From assembly GCA_913062555.1 (NCBI GenBank), contig CAJXVU010000006.1, forward strand, positions 1 through 64,000: a DNA stretch of 64,000 nt. The letters run 5' to 3'. The stretch comes from an uncultured Bacteroidota bacterium. Lineage in GTDB: Bacteria; Bacteroidota; Bacteroidia; Flavobacteriales; Flavobacteriaceae. Made by a program: the position numbers and the translations under genes. Within the stretch, counting starts at the first letter, position 1; every line of letters starts with the position of its first letter. Shown here one piece after another: positions 24,090 through 33,599 of the stretch. The notes beneath the pieces were generated by a model, which ran no database searches, was not told the origin of the DNA, and was given only the letters and a program-made list of their open reading frames with translations.

Positions 24090-26378
24090 TTATTTTGGCA
24101 TTTTTCCATAGCCATAGCCATAACCTCTTTTTTGTTTAACACTATTTAATAATGAAACCATATTAGGGAGTCTTTTTGTATCGTACATTGATTGTGCAAC
24201 ATGAAGCTGACGTTTATCAATATTATTAGCGCTGACAACAAATAATACCATATCTGCGAATTTACTAATGAGTAGGGTATCGGTAACTAATCCAACCGCT
24301 GAAGTATCTACAATAATATAATCATACTTGTTTTTAACAGCATTGAATAGTAGTTCTATATTATCATCTAATAAAAGTTCGGCAGGATTTGGTGGGATTG
24401 TACCACAAGGAATAATATCAAGATTTTCATCTACTTTAATAATAACATCACTAAAATTCACATTGTCATCTATAATGTAATTTGTTAAACCTAAGCCTGT
24501 TGTGTTAGGTACTTTTAAGTATTTGTTTAATTTTGGAACACGAATATCAGACTCAATTATTAAAACTTTTTTATTAGAAAAAGATAATGATTTAGCTAGG
24601 TTGATGGACGTATGAGATTTGCCTTCTTTACTCGTTGTTGATGTTACAAATATTGTCTTTCCTTTAGTTTTAATAGTATTGGGAAGCATGAAGTCAATAT
24701 TTGTTCTCACAAGTCTAAAAGCTTCAGCCTTCGCCGAATAGTCAAATTTATCAATGAAAACATTTTTCGTATTAGATTTTGGGATATCTCCAATAAATGG
24801 AATGCTAAGTACTTTAATCAAATCGTGTTTATTTCTAATCTTAGTATTTAACAACTCCATTATATAGATAAAGCTCAACGGAATTATAAAGCCTAAAACA
24901 AATGCGCCTAAAAATAAAACTTCCTTTTTTGGCCAAATGGGAATTGAATTTGAATAAGCAGCATCAATAATTATAGCATTAGGAGACGAGACACCAAGAG
25001 AAATGGCAGATTCCTCACGTTTTTGTAATAAATATAGATAAATAGATTCCTTAATACTTTGCTGGCGTTCAACATCTCTAAACTGTCGTTCCTTTTGTGG
25101 CGCAGAGTATATTTGAGATGAGATTCTTCGATCTTGCTTATTTAAATCATCTAATTTAATTTGAGTCGATGATTTAATGCTTTTTAGATTAGCGTTTAAA
25201 CTTTGTTTTAAACTAATAATTTGCGCATCCAAGTTTGTCACAACCGGGTTTTTCTCACTGGAATTTTTTAAAGTTCTGTTGCGTTGATTTACTAAGTCAT
25301 TATGTTTCCTAGTAATTTCGTTAATAGAATTGTCTTGAAATAACATGTTTGAAGGAATAAGGTCACTTTTACCCCCATTATTCTCTTCAAGATAAGTTGT
25401 CATATAGTCAATTAAGTTAAGCTCTGTAATGGTTAAAAATTGCTGAGCTTCTATCTCTCTTTCGGTTTGAAGAAAAATACTGGATTGTGACGATAAATCT
25501 GTTAAACGATTATCTTTTTTTATGTTTTCAGAGGTTAAATCAACTTGAGACAATTCAGCTGAAACGTCTTGCAATCGATTATTAATAAAGTCGGAGGTGG
25601 TTTTTACAATTTCCTTTTTATTGTTAATAACTATGGTGTTATATTCAGCAATGATATTGTTTAAAATATCTTTTGCCTTTTCAATAACCGGATCGTCTAG
25701 CTCCACATTTATAATACCGGAGTTTTCTCCCGAAGTGGTTATTTTTATTTTTTGATTATAAAAAGAACTCACATCCTCAATAGGGGAGATTTTCACCGTT
25801 AAATTTTTACCAATTTGCATTTCAGGCTGACTAAAATTAGGCGTAAGTATAAATTCTCCGAAAGACATTCTTATATTATCTCCAAAGCTGTATTTTTTAT
25901 TAATGCCTTTAATTGAAAATTTAGATTTCGAATCAACATGTATAGTAATAGAAGTGTCAATAGTATTTAGTGTACTATCACTTTCCAAAAAATTTATTAA
26001 TATTGGAGGGTTTTTATAAATCTCTGTTTCTTTAATTTTACCAGTTATAAAGTACTGAACCTGTAGATTTAATTTTTTCACTACGGTAGTTATGAGTGTT
26101 CTTGAACCTAATACCTGTATTTCATCAGCAACACTATTATGGTCTTGTTTAAATAAGCCGTAATCGTTCATTTGATTGGCCTCTTTTAAGGTGCTTTGTT
26201 CTTTACTATCTGCAATTTTTATTGAAGCTGCTATTTTATAAGTATTTGAAGCGTATCTCAAATATAAAAATGAGAGGCCGAAACAAATTATGAAACTCAA
26301 TAAAAACCATTTCCATTTCAATAGATACTTATCCAGTTGTTCTCTTAAATTCGTATTTTGATTATGCTGTGTACTCAT
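24090..26378 (-). CDS. wzc: Polysaccharide co-polymerase / BY tyrosine autokinase (Wzc-like)
   Basis: Inner-membrane protein controlling capsule or exopolysaccharide length and export. N-terminal Wzz domain with TM1 (~20-38), long periplasmic coiled coils (~200-450), TM2 (~490-512, LFLGAFVLGFIIPLSFIYIM), then a cytoplasmic BY-kinase. Visible: Walker A TSTTSKEGKSHTS; an A-prime motif VLIIESDIRVPKL, with Glu where Asp is usual; IPPNPAELLL; and IIVDTSAVGLVTD. The tail GYGYGYGKMPK is a three-Tyr autophosphorylation cluster. Last gene of a three-gene minus-strand unit with wza and the WbpM-like gene; no separate phosphatase is seen. Confidence 0.93.
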   Translation of the reverse strand: MSTQHNQNTNLREQLDKYLLKWKWFLLSFIICFGLSFLYLRYASNTYKIAASIKIADSKEQSTLKEANQMNDYGLFKQDHNSVADEIQVLGSRTLITTVVKKLNLQVQYFITGKIKETEIYKNPPILINFLESDSTLNTIDTSITIHVDSKSKFSIKGINKKYSFGDNIRMSFGEFILTPNFSQPEMQIGKNLTVKISPIEDVSSFYNQKIKITTSGENSGIINVELDDPVIEKAKDILNNIIAEYNTIVINNKKEIVKTTSDFINNRLQDVSAELSQVDLTSENIKKDNRLTDLSSQSSIFLQTEREIEAQQFLTITELNLIDYMTTYLEENNGGKSDLIPSNMLFQDNSINEITRKHNDLVNQRNRTLKNSSEKNPVVTNLDAQIISLKQSLNANLKSIKSSTQIKLDDLNKQDRRISSQIYSAPQKERQFRDVERQQSIKESIYLYLLQKREESAISLGVSSPNAIIIDAAYSNSIPIWPKKEVLFLGAFVLGFIIPLSFIYIMELLNTKIRNKHDLIKVLSIPFIGDIPKSNTKNVFIDKFDYSAKAEAFRLVRTNIDFMLPNTIKTKGKTIFVTSTTSKEGKSHTSINLAKSLSFSNKKVLIIESDIRVPKLNKYLKVPNTTGLGLTNYIIDDNVNFSDVIIKVDENLDIIPCGTIPPNPAELLLDDNIELLFNAVKNKYDYIIVDTSAVGLVTDTLLISKFADMVLFVVSANNIDKRQLHVAQSMYDTKRLPNMVSLLNSVKQKRGYGYGYGKMPK

Positions 26379-26393
26379 TTTCGCAATGTCGTA

Positions 26394-27182
26394 TTATTTT
26401 ATTATAAAAATAGCCATGATCGTAGTCAAGGTTCCAATGGCGGAAAGTAAAACACTATTATTTTGATTATAATTGGATGACCTTATTTTAGATTTATTTG
26501 GTTCTATATAGATCACGTCATTTTGGGCCAAATAATAATAGGAATCGTTCACAACATTAATTGAACTCAAATCAAATCTCGCAAAACGCTTTTCACCATT
26601 AACTTCTCTAATTAACATAATGTTATCCCTTCTACCAAAAATCGTTAAATCGCCTGCTAAACCGATGGCCTCTGTAATAGAAATACGCTCATCTTGAATT
26701 GTAAAGGTCCCTGGATTATTAACATCCCCAAGTACAGTAATTGTAAAGTTAGCAAGTCGAATGTTTACAATTGGATTCGTTATATATTCAGCCAACATAC
26801 CCTTCAGCTTGGTATTAGCTTCGCTCCGAGTTAGACCTCCTAGTTTTATAAGTCCAAGAACTGGAAATTCAATATTTCCATCAGTATCAATTAAATAGGT
26901 TTGAATTTTTAAGGTACCTCGTGCATCAATTACAGAAGTACTTGATGAAACTGCTTCTAAATTAAAAGGTCTTGCCACGGCCGGATCTAAAGCTGAGACT
27001 CTAATGGTGAGCAAATCATTTGTTTTAAATCTAAGTACAAAATCTTGCTTTTTAATAATCGTGGTTATGGGTTCATCTTGAAAATAAACAATATTTTTCC
27101 TGGATGCACAAGAGGCAAAGAACAAAATCATCAATAATGCTGAAAGTTTAATCGTTCTATTCTTAATTAGCTGTAATTTCAT
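26394..27182 (-). CDS. wza: Polysaccharide export lipoprotein (Wza-like)
   Basis: Outer-membrane polysaccharide secretin, 262 aa, shorter than E. coli Wza. Lipobox LFFASC (Cys25); then a Poly_export (PES) domain with DLLTIRVSALDPAV and GNIEFPVLGLIKLGGLTRSEA, and an SLBB repeat (LGDVNNPGTFTIQDERISITEAI). A hydrophobic C-terminal stretch (SAIGTLTTIMAIFIIK) may be the membrane-spanning helix. 15 bp upstream of wzc, so the pair is translated together and spans both membranes. Confidence 0.92.
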   Translation of the reverse strand: MKLQLIKNRTIKLSALLMILFFASCASRKNIVYFQDEPITTIIKKQDFVLRFKTNDLLTIRVSALDPAVARPFNLEAVSSSTSVIDARGTLKIQTYLIDTDGNIEFPVLGLIKLGGLTRSEANTKLKGMLAEYITNPIVNIRLANFTITVLGDVNNPGTFTIQDERISITEAIGLAGDLTIFGRRDNIMLIREVNGEKRFARFDLSSINVVNDSYYYLAQNDVIYIEPNKSKIRSSNYNQNNSVLLSAIGTLTTIMAIFIIK

Positions 27183-27193
27183 TTTTGCTCTTT

Positions 27194-29089
27194 TTAGTTA
27201 TTAGTTGAATCCAGAATTTCAAATTTTGAATTATTCGAAATATATTCTGGCACAATATCTTTCATTTGAGAAACAATTTCAATGTTTTGATTCATTAAAT
27301 TTGTGTTTGATAAATCTAATATTTTATATTTAATTAATTTTATATCTATAGATTTACTTTTTGCAATCATGATTTTTTCATGGTAAGTAGGTTTAATATT
27401 CTCACCATCAGCCAATAACTCCTCACAAATTTTTTCTCCTGGTCTTAATCCAGTAATTTTTATATCGATATCATCAGGATAGTTTAGTCCTGAAAGCTTG
27501 ATCATGTTAATAGCCAAGTCAATTATTCTAACTGACTCTCCCATGTCAAATACAAAAATTTCACCTCCATTACCCATAGCTGCTGCTTCTAAGACTAATG
27601 AACAGGCTTCTGGAATAGTCATGAAATATCTACAAATTTCTCTATGAGTTACAGTTAATGGTCCACCTGACTCGATTTGTTTTTTAAACAATGGAATTAC
27701 AGAACCATTAGAACCTAATACATTTCCAAATCGTGTTGTTATGAATTTCGTTCGCCCGACACCTTTAAGACATCTTATATAGAGTTCGGCAACGCGTTTA
27801 CTTGCCCCCATAACATTAGTTGGGTTTACAGCCTTATCTGTAGAGATCATCACAAATTTTTCAACACTATACTTAACTGCTAATTCAGCAATTGTAATTG
27901 TGCCTCCAACGTTAACCTTAATAGCCTCCTGCGGGTTGTTTTCCATTAAAGGAACATGCTTATAAGCTGCGGCATGAAATATTATTTCTGGTCTATAATC
28001 TTTAAGAACCTGTTCCATTCTTATAATGCTACAAACATCTGCTAATACGATTTCAAAATTTTCAATTTTATTTTGAATAAATTCTTGTTGAATGTCGTAT
28101 AATTGAGATTCAGCAACGTCTACAAGAATTAGTTTTTTATAACGAAAATTACATAAATTTCTAGCAATTTCACTTCCAATTGATCCTGCAGCACCAGTAA
28201 TTAAAACAACTTTATTACTGTATTCATCAACCAATACAGGGTTTTTAAAGCTAATTGGTTCTCTTCCAAGTAAATCCTCAATGTTGACATCTTTTATTTG
28301 ACTTGCTTGCAGGTCTCCATCAATCCATTGTTTTACTGGAGGAACGATTTTAACTTTTACAGATTTTTCTAAAAAATTACTTGATATTTTAAGTAATCGA
28401 TGATAATTAATATTTTGAAATGAAATTATAATTTCATCTATATTATTCTTTTTTATAAAATCTTTGTCAATCCGGTCTAAGCTATAGACATTGAGCATGT
28501 TAATTTTTTTATTAATCATGCCTTCGTCATCATCAATAAAGCCAACAACTTCGATATTTGTTTTAATATCATTAGTTATGGCATTGTAAGTAATATTCCC
28601 GGAGCTACCCGCGCCATAAATTAAAACGCTTGTTTTGGTTTTAATCTTTGATATTATAGATTTATAAATGCTTTTAATTAAAAATTTAGAGGATATTAAG
28701 AATAGAATATTTAATAACAAATGAATATAAATGACAGAACCAGAAATATTACATGGGATAATGAAATCATAACGCCTTGTAAGAAAAGTGGTGAGTAGCA
28801 AGATTGTCGCTAAAATATTTGTTCCAATAATGGTGTTAACTACATCCTTAGTGCCTGTAAATCTTACAATCCCTTTATAAGTTCCTACGATAAAAAAACT
28901 GATTACCGCTGCGAGAAATACAAAAGGAATTTCGCTAAGATATTTTTCAAAATCAAAATCAAATTTAAAATTGTAGCGAATAAAATAGGCAAGAAAAAAT
29001 GTAAGTATAACAATACTCACATCAAATAAAAGGACTAGCCATTTTGAAGCGTACTTTTGAGATACCTGATATAGTTTATTTTTAAACAT
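27194..29089 (-). CDS. Membrane NDP-sugar 4,6-dehydratase/epimerase (WbpM/CapD/PglF-like)
   Basis: 631 aa: four N-terminal membrane spans (~15-145), a first Rossmann-like domain (LIYGAGSSGN), and a C-terminal SDR domain with NAD loop TGAAGSIGSEI. The catalytic segment ISTDKAVNPTNVMGASKR has Met in place of the usual Tyr, as in WbpM-type inverting or retaining 4,6-dehydratases. The likely reaction is UDP-GlcNAc to a 4-keto-6-deoxy sugar, the substrate for the DegT aminotransferase at 35181. First gene of the capD-wza-wzc unit. The exact stereochemistry cannot be read. Confidence 0.92.
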   Translation of the reverse strand: MFKNKLYQVSQKYASKWLVLLFDVSIVILTFFLAYFIRYNFKFDFDFEKYLSEIPFVFLAAVISFFIVGTYKGIVRFTGTKDVVNTIIGTNILATILLLTTFLTRRYDFIIPCNISGSVIYIHLLLNILFLISSKFLIKSIYKSIISKIKTKTSVLIYGAGSSGNITYNAITNDIKTNIEVVGFIDDDEGMINKKINMLNVYSLDRIDKDFIKKNNIDEIIISFQNINYHRLLKISSNFLEKSVKVKIVPPVKQWIDGDLQASQIKDVNIEDLLGREPISFKNPVLVDEYSNKVVLITGAAGSIGSEIARNLCNFRYKKLILVDVAESQLYDIQQEFIQNKIENFEIVLADVCSIIRMEQVLKDYRPEIIFHAAAYKHVPLMENNPQEAIKVNVGGTITIAELAVKYSVEKFVMISTDKAVNPTNVMGASKRVAELYIRCLKGVGRTKFITTRFGNVLGSNGSVIPLFKKQIESGGPLTVTHREICRYFMTIPEACSLVLEAAAMGNGGEIFVFDMGESVRIIDLAINMIKLSGLNYPDDIDIKITGLRPGEKICEELLADGENIKPTYHEKIMIAKSKSIDIKLIKYKILDLSNTNLMNQNIEIVSQMKDIVPEYISNNSKFEILDSTNN

Positions 29090-29826
29090 AATCAGAGTCT
29101 GTTTTAATTACCATTTTAACATTATAGGTCATTTTGTAAAGATTAATAGTTATAATAGGTTTGGGTTGTATTCTATTCTCTTCTCTTTAGGCGAAATAAG
29201 ATTACCAATGTAAATTTGAATTCGATTTCACCTTTATTGCTGATTTTAATAAAATTAAAGCAAAATGTATTTGTTACGTTTCAGTGGTAATACTTCTACT
29301 TAAAAATATATTTGATTCAGTTTTCTATTCCATTAGCATTTGTTCACAGGGAACAATTCAACATCGTTTAAAAACCTCATTTATGAAATCTAGCCTATAC
29401 CATCGTTTGTCTGACATTGATAGTTAGATATTAGAAATCAAACTTTGTTTTCATAATCACGCATGGTAAATATCAATGTTTATGAAGTCTTCATCAAATA
29501 AAAACGATAAATAACTAATTTCTACGATTTTAAAAAATGAACTTTGTGCTTCATCTTTATTACAAGCATTTCATCGTATTAGCCAAAATAGGGAGATAAT
29601 ATTATTCAATTTATGAAGAACTTTATTAAAAGAACATTATTTTCATCTGGATATTTTTATTTACTAGAATTTAAGACATAAAATCACAAGGCTTTGCTAT
29701 TGAGTTATTTACGTTTTATCTTAGTGAATTCAATTGATGCCAACTGCTAAAATTATTCACCCATTTAGTGATGTTTTGCAGTTTTTGAGTAATATAAGCT
29801 GTAATTATTTTATAAATTATTGATTA
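29090..29826. other. Gene-free 737-bp spacer in the polysaccharide locus
   Basis: No gene-sized frame on either strand. Separates the divergent WbpM-like gene and the FemAB-like pair, so it must hold promoters for both. One exact TAnnTTTG box (TATATTTG, 29307-29314, plus strand) is present. A 22-codon frame at 29613-29681 reads MKNFIKRTLFSSGYFYLLEF, resembling the N-terminus of polysaccharide-locus proteins, and may be a gene remnant. Otherwise plain AT-rich sequence, suggesting a site of gene loss or exchange. Confidence 0.5.
29613..29681 (+). pseudogene. Possible remnant of a polysaccharide-locus gene
   Basis: A 22-codon frame from ATG: hydrophobic-basic start MKNFIKRTLFSSGYFYLLEF, then stop. 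The KRTLFSSGYF style is reminiscent of the beginnings of polysaccharide deacetylases and similar enzymes. No continuation was found in other frames downstream. May equally be chance or a tiny peptide. Confidence 0.25.
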
Positions 29827-31086
29827 ATGAATAATAATCCTTTCAACGAAGGTTCCTTGAAAAAAATTTGGTTGAAGTATTTTAATAATTCTAAAGACGG
29901 AGAATCCTTTAATTTTATTAAGAACGTCAGTTTTATTAAGAATAAAAGACTACCAATTTATGTTAATATTGGAGTTAATCTAACCAGTGGCATAACTTAT
30001 AAATTTTCCAAAGATGATTGTACAGATTATAAAGGGAAGGTATTTGTAATTAGGGATATCCCTAGTTATCATAATTTAGAAGACTTCAATAATGATGGAG
30101 CTCTTAAATTAAAAAAACTTTTTCAATATGAAGGCTATACTACTGAAGTATCAAACTACGAAAGTTTGGATCAGTATATGAAGTCTGTTTTTAAATCAAA
30201 TAGCCGATATAAATTTAGAAGAAATATAGAACGCTTGGAATTGTGTTTTGATATAAAATACACCATGTATTATGGTAAAATCTCTTCAGAAGAACTTGAA
30301 TGTGTTTTTGATGTTTTCTATACCTTACTAGAAAAAAGATATTCGGATAAACAAGAGCGTTGTGGAGAACTCGATTCCAATTTATGGTCTTATTATGTTG
30401 AACTGGCTTATATAATGATTAATAATAAAAAGGCGTCATTGTTTGTAGTTTATGATAACAATAAACCAATTGGAATCACGTTTAATTATCATTTTGATTC
30501 AATACTAATTGAAGCATTAACTGTTTTTGATATTGACTATTACAAGTTTAATATTGGGCATACCACAATTTATAAACTGTTAGAATGGAGTTTTAATAAC
30601 AATATTACGTTATTTGATTATACCCATGGTGATTTTGATTATAAGAAAAGATGGAGTGATAATAGATATCAAAAACATCATCATTTAATTTATGATTCAT
30701 CTTCTGTACTATGTAATATACTTGCTTTTGGCATTAAGAAAAAATTTGATTTTAAAAGAATTTTAAGAGATAAAAAGATTATAAAGAAATATAATGATTT
30801 TGTTTATAAGTGGTCTAATATTAATGCAAAAAAAAGCACAAGACAAGACCGATTTAAAATAGACTTAATCGATAAGGAAGATTTAGATTATAATCAATCA
30901 GACCTAATTAATATTTATGATGAAAATCAAATGTCCTTGAGAAAAGCTATTTTTGATTATTATTATAAATCTCCTGAACTAATATTAAATGTAGAATTCT
31001 ATAAATGCAATTCAAGTGAAAATTGTTTTTACGCCATTGGGTTAAAAAATAATTTAAGGTTGATAAAATTAAGTATTAATAAATGA
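29827..31086 (+). CDS. FemAB-like / GNAT (BioF2-type) acyltransferase, copy 1
   Basis: A 419-aa protein of the Acetyltransf_6 (FemAB-like GNAT) class. The core (~115-270) contains SNSRYKFRRNIERLELCFDI, SLFVVYDNNKPIGITFNYHF, FDIDYYKFNIGHTTIYKLLE and FDYTHGDFDYKKRW. The last segment (W/F-D-x-x-x-G...YKxRW) is characteristic of lipid-II FemX-type and PEP-CTERM-locus FemAB proteins that transfer acyl or aminoacyl groups. No signal or membrane span, so cytosolic. Followed, with a 4-bp ATGA overlap, by a paralogue. Very AT-rich. Probably decorates a sugar of the surface polysaccharide. Confidence 0.78.
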   Translation: MNNNPFNEGSLKKIWLKYFNNSKDGESFNFIKNVSFIKNKRLPIYVNIGVNLTSGITYKFSKDDCTDYKGKVFVIRDIPSYHNLEDFNNDGALKLKKLFQYEGYTTEVSNYESLDQYMKSVFKSNSRYKFRRNIERLELCFDIKYTMYYGKISSEELECVFDVFYTLLEKRYSDKQERCGELDSNLWSYYVELAYIMINNKKASLFVVYDNNKPIGITFNYHFDSILIEALTVFDIDYYKFNIGHTTIYKLLEWSFNNNITLFDYTHGDFDYKKRWSDNRYQKHHHLIYDSSSVLCNILAFGIKKKFDFKRILRDKKIIKKYNDFVYKWSNINAKKSTRQDRFKIDLIDKEDLDYNQSDLINIYDENQMSLRKAIFDYYYKSPELILNVEFYKCNSSENCFYAIGLKNNLRLIKLSINK

Positions 31087-32318
31087 TGCGCAATAACCCT
31101 TTCCTATCTAAAGTATTTACTTCAACATGGCTCAAACATTTTGCCAGTAATAAAACGACTTATCATTTTGATTTCATAAATGGTGTTAGTTTTTTAAAAG
31201 ATAAATATTTTCCAATATATTTTAATGCAGGTAAAAATATAACTAATGGGATGTATTATGATATTGATTTAGACAAGACTGACTATTTAGGTAAAACATT
31301 TTTAATTTATGATGTTCCAGAATACTATGGCATGGAGTTTATGCAAGCTGGAGATTTGAATTTAAAAAAAATCAGACAATATAAAGGCTATTCGGCAAAT
31401 TTTCAGGATTTTGAAACTTTTGAAGATTATTTTATTAATAAATATAAATCCAGTAGTAGATATAAATTTAGAAAAGGCATCAAAAGACTTGAGACCTGTT
31501 TCGATATCGAGTATAAAATAATATATGGAGAAATTTCTAAGGAGGAGTATGAGTTTATATTTAAACATTTTAAATTAATTCTATCTAAGAGATTTGGGTC
31601 TTTAGGTTTAGATAATAGCATACTTTCAGAATGGGATTATTATCATGAGCTTGTTTATAACATGATATTAGAAAAGAAGGCGCTCATAAACGTAGTCTAT
31701 AACAATGGAACTCCAATTGGTTTGTCCATAGGTTTTTTGGCAGATGAGATTATGTATTTTGCGATAAGTACTTTTAATATTGATTATATAAAGTTTAACC
31801 TTGGTCATACGGTTATCATTAAACTTATGGAATGGTGTTTTGAGAATGATATTAAAACCTTTGATTTTTCTAAAGGTCAATATGAATACAAAGATCGCTG
31901 GGCCAATCATCAATATAATTATCATTGTCATATTTTATATGATTCTAGCTCAATTAAAGCGAAAATCGTAGCAAACATTATGAGTTCGTTCTTTAAACTC
32001 AAACAGTATTTGAGAGATAAAAAGGTAAATTTTCTATATAGTATACTTAAATTTAAACTGAAAGGAATTAGCTCAAAATATAAGGGCAGCAACTATGCTG
32101 TATCCGTTCTTAAAGACGAGAAAATTGATCTTGAAATTTTAACTGAAATCAATTTGGATCATGACGATTATAGCATGTTGAGAAAACCTCTGTTTTCTTA
32201 TTTATTCAGTAAGGCAGAAAAATTAAAAACGATGCAAATTTACAAGAATAACAGTGTAGATGGATTGTATTATGCCGTTGGAGCTAACAATAATTTAAAG
32301 ATCTCTAAAAGTAATTAG
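31083..32318 (+). CDS. FemAB-like / GNAT (BioF2-type) acyltransferase, copy 2
   Basis: 411 aa, clear paralogue of the upstream gene along its whole length: NPFLSKVFTSTWLKHF versus NPFNEGSLKKIWLKYF, SSSRYKFRKGIKRLETCFDI, FNLGHTVIIKLMEWCFE and FDFSKGQYEYKDRWANH. Both start codons of an ATGATG are possible; the first overlaps the upstream stop by 4 bp (coupled translation). Tandem divergence suggests two acceptors or two acyl donors. Convergent with the membrane-protein gene at 32347, separated by 28 bp. Confidence 0.78.
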   Translation: MMRNNPFLSKVFTSTWLKHFASNKTTYHFDFINGVSFLKDKYFPIYFNAGKNITNGMYYDIDLDKTDYLGKTFLIYDVPEYYGMEFMQAGDLNLKKIRQYKGYSANFQDFETFEDYFINKYKSSSRYKFRKGIKRLETCFDIEYKIIYGEISKEEYEFIFKHFKLILSKRFGSLGLDNSILSEWDYYHELVYNMILEKKALINVVYNNGTPIGLSIGFLADEIMYFAISTFNIDYIKFNLGHTVIIKLMEWCFENDIKTFDFSKGQYEYKDRWANHQYNYHCHILYDSSSIKAKIVANIMSSFFKLKQYLRDKKVNFLYSILKFKLKGISSKYKGSNYAVSVLKDEKIDLEILTEINLDHDDYSMLRKPLFSYLFSKAEKLKTMQIYKNNSVDGLYYAVGANNNLKISKSN

Positions 32319-32346
32319 TTTTTGTGTTCTGCAGGATGATTTTTTT

Positions 32347-33333
32347 TTAAGGGTTTTCTAGATTAGTCTGATGAGCCCTTTTTAAACACAAAAATATACG
32401 GATACTATAAAGTAAGGTAAATAGTGAAAGGATTTGTTCAAAAATTTCACTTTCACCAATAAAGCTAGAACATGCAATATAAAAAGTTAATAATATTAAA
32501 CTTTCATGAGGCATAATAACTTGTAACCAAAAGGGTTTATCTCCATTGAAAAAGAACCAATAACAGTATAAAATTATAAATAACCCCATCCCTAGTAATG
32601 GGTAAATAAACCTGAAAAACGGATTTATAAAATTGTGTAAGTTTGTTTCACTTTGAAAATTACTTTCTTTAAAAACACCACTGGCTTCCCATTTAAAATA
32701 TTGTTGACCCCAACTTATTTCTTCTAGAAACAAAAACAAAAGTACCGATGCGCAAACAACGAGTAATCTTGAGATAATTCTTTTATCTTTTTTTGAAACC
32801 TTGCCTTTTAAAGTATAATAAATGGAAACAAATAGTAACATAGAGGCTATAAAAAACATAAAAGAACTCACGTGTTCTAAAAGGCTTTCACTATATGGAT
32901 TATTCGGGTCCGGGCCATCAGATGGACCAAAAATCAAAAAATTGAAATGCAAAAAAATCACCGTAATTGTACTAATTATCACAGCTCTTCTTGTGTAATT
33001 AGCATTGGACATTAAATAATCTTTTAAAAAGACCGTTGTAAACTTTTCAGTATTTATAAAAGATAAAATGAATTTTATAAACTTTTTATGAAAATTGAAA
33101 AGAAGGACCAAACTAATAAGAAATCCGAAACAAATAAAAAATAAAACTGTAATCTCTAAAATAAAAATTTGATTATCATCAATCACTCCATCATATGTTT
33201 GAACATGTTCTTCAGTAAAGTCAACTAGACGAGGTACAATCTCAGAATATAAAACAATTAATACAATAGAAAAAGCACTGAATAATAGGATTAATATTTT
33301 GTTTATAAAAGGTACTTTACGTAATATTTCCAT
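32347..33333 (-). CDS. Polytopic membrane protein with EEISWGQ motif
   Basis: 328 aa with about eight hydrophobic helices. A conserved-looking central loop EEISWGQQYFKWE is followed by SETNLHNFINP, a pair I recognise from unnamed membrane proteins in polysaccharide loci (EEISWGQR...NLHN). Acidic and His residues in that loop suggest an active site facing one membrane side, but no enzyme has been assigned to my knowledge. Monocistronic: 266 bp separate it from the end of the wzx operon. Confidence 0.65.
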   Translation of the reverse strand: MEILRKVPFINKILILLFSAFSIVLIVLYSEIVPRLVDFTEEHVQTYDGVIDDNQIFILEITVLFFICFGFLISLVLLFNFHKKFIKFILSFINTEKFTTVFLKDYLMSNANYTRRAVIISTITVIFLHFNFLIFGPSDGPDPNNPYSESLLEHVSSFMFFIASMLLFVSIYYTLKGKVSKKDKRIISRLLVVCASVLLFLFLEEISWGQQYFKWEASGVFKESNFQSETNLHNFINPFFRFIYPLLGMGLFIILYCYWFFFNGDKPFWLQVIMPHESLILLTFYIACSSFIGESEIFEQILSLFTLLYSIRIFLCLKRAHQTNLENP

Positions 33334-33481
33334 TTCTTAACTTTTATTTAGTTTTCGATATTAGTTTAATTGTACTTAATTTTCAAATAAATGAGTTCTT
33401 TTGCATGTATTCTTCGACAACTCACTTTATACTTATAAATGTTTAACATTAAGCAATAGATTCAATTCTAAATTTTAGGTT

Positions 33482-33509
33482 ATAAACGCTCTTACGAGTC
33501 TGCGTTTAT
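33482..33509. repeat. 8-bp inverted repeat between operon end and 32347 gene
   Basis: ATAAACGC (33482-33489) and GCGTTTAT (33502-33509) are perfect reverse complements with a 12-nt loop. On the minus strand it follows the deacetylase stop by ~90 bp and precedes the 32347-33333 gene. There is no T tract on that strand, so it is a weak terminator or an operator. Confidence 0.35.
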
Positions 33510-33599
33510 CTATTTGTTTTAAGCATATAAAATAAAACCAATTTTGCTGACTAGTTCGAGAAATTATTTAATTCTATAAATAGAGAAGTCATTTTGAAC

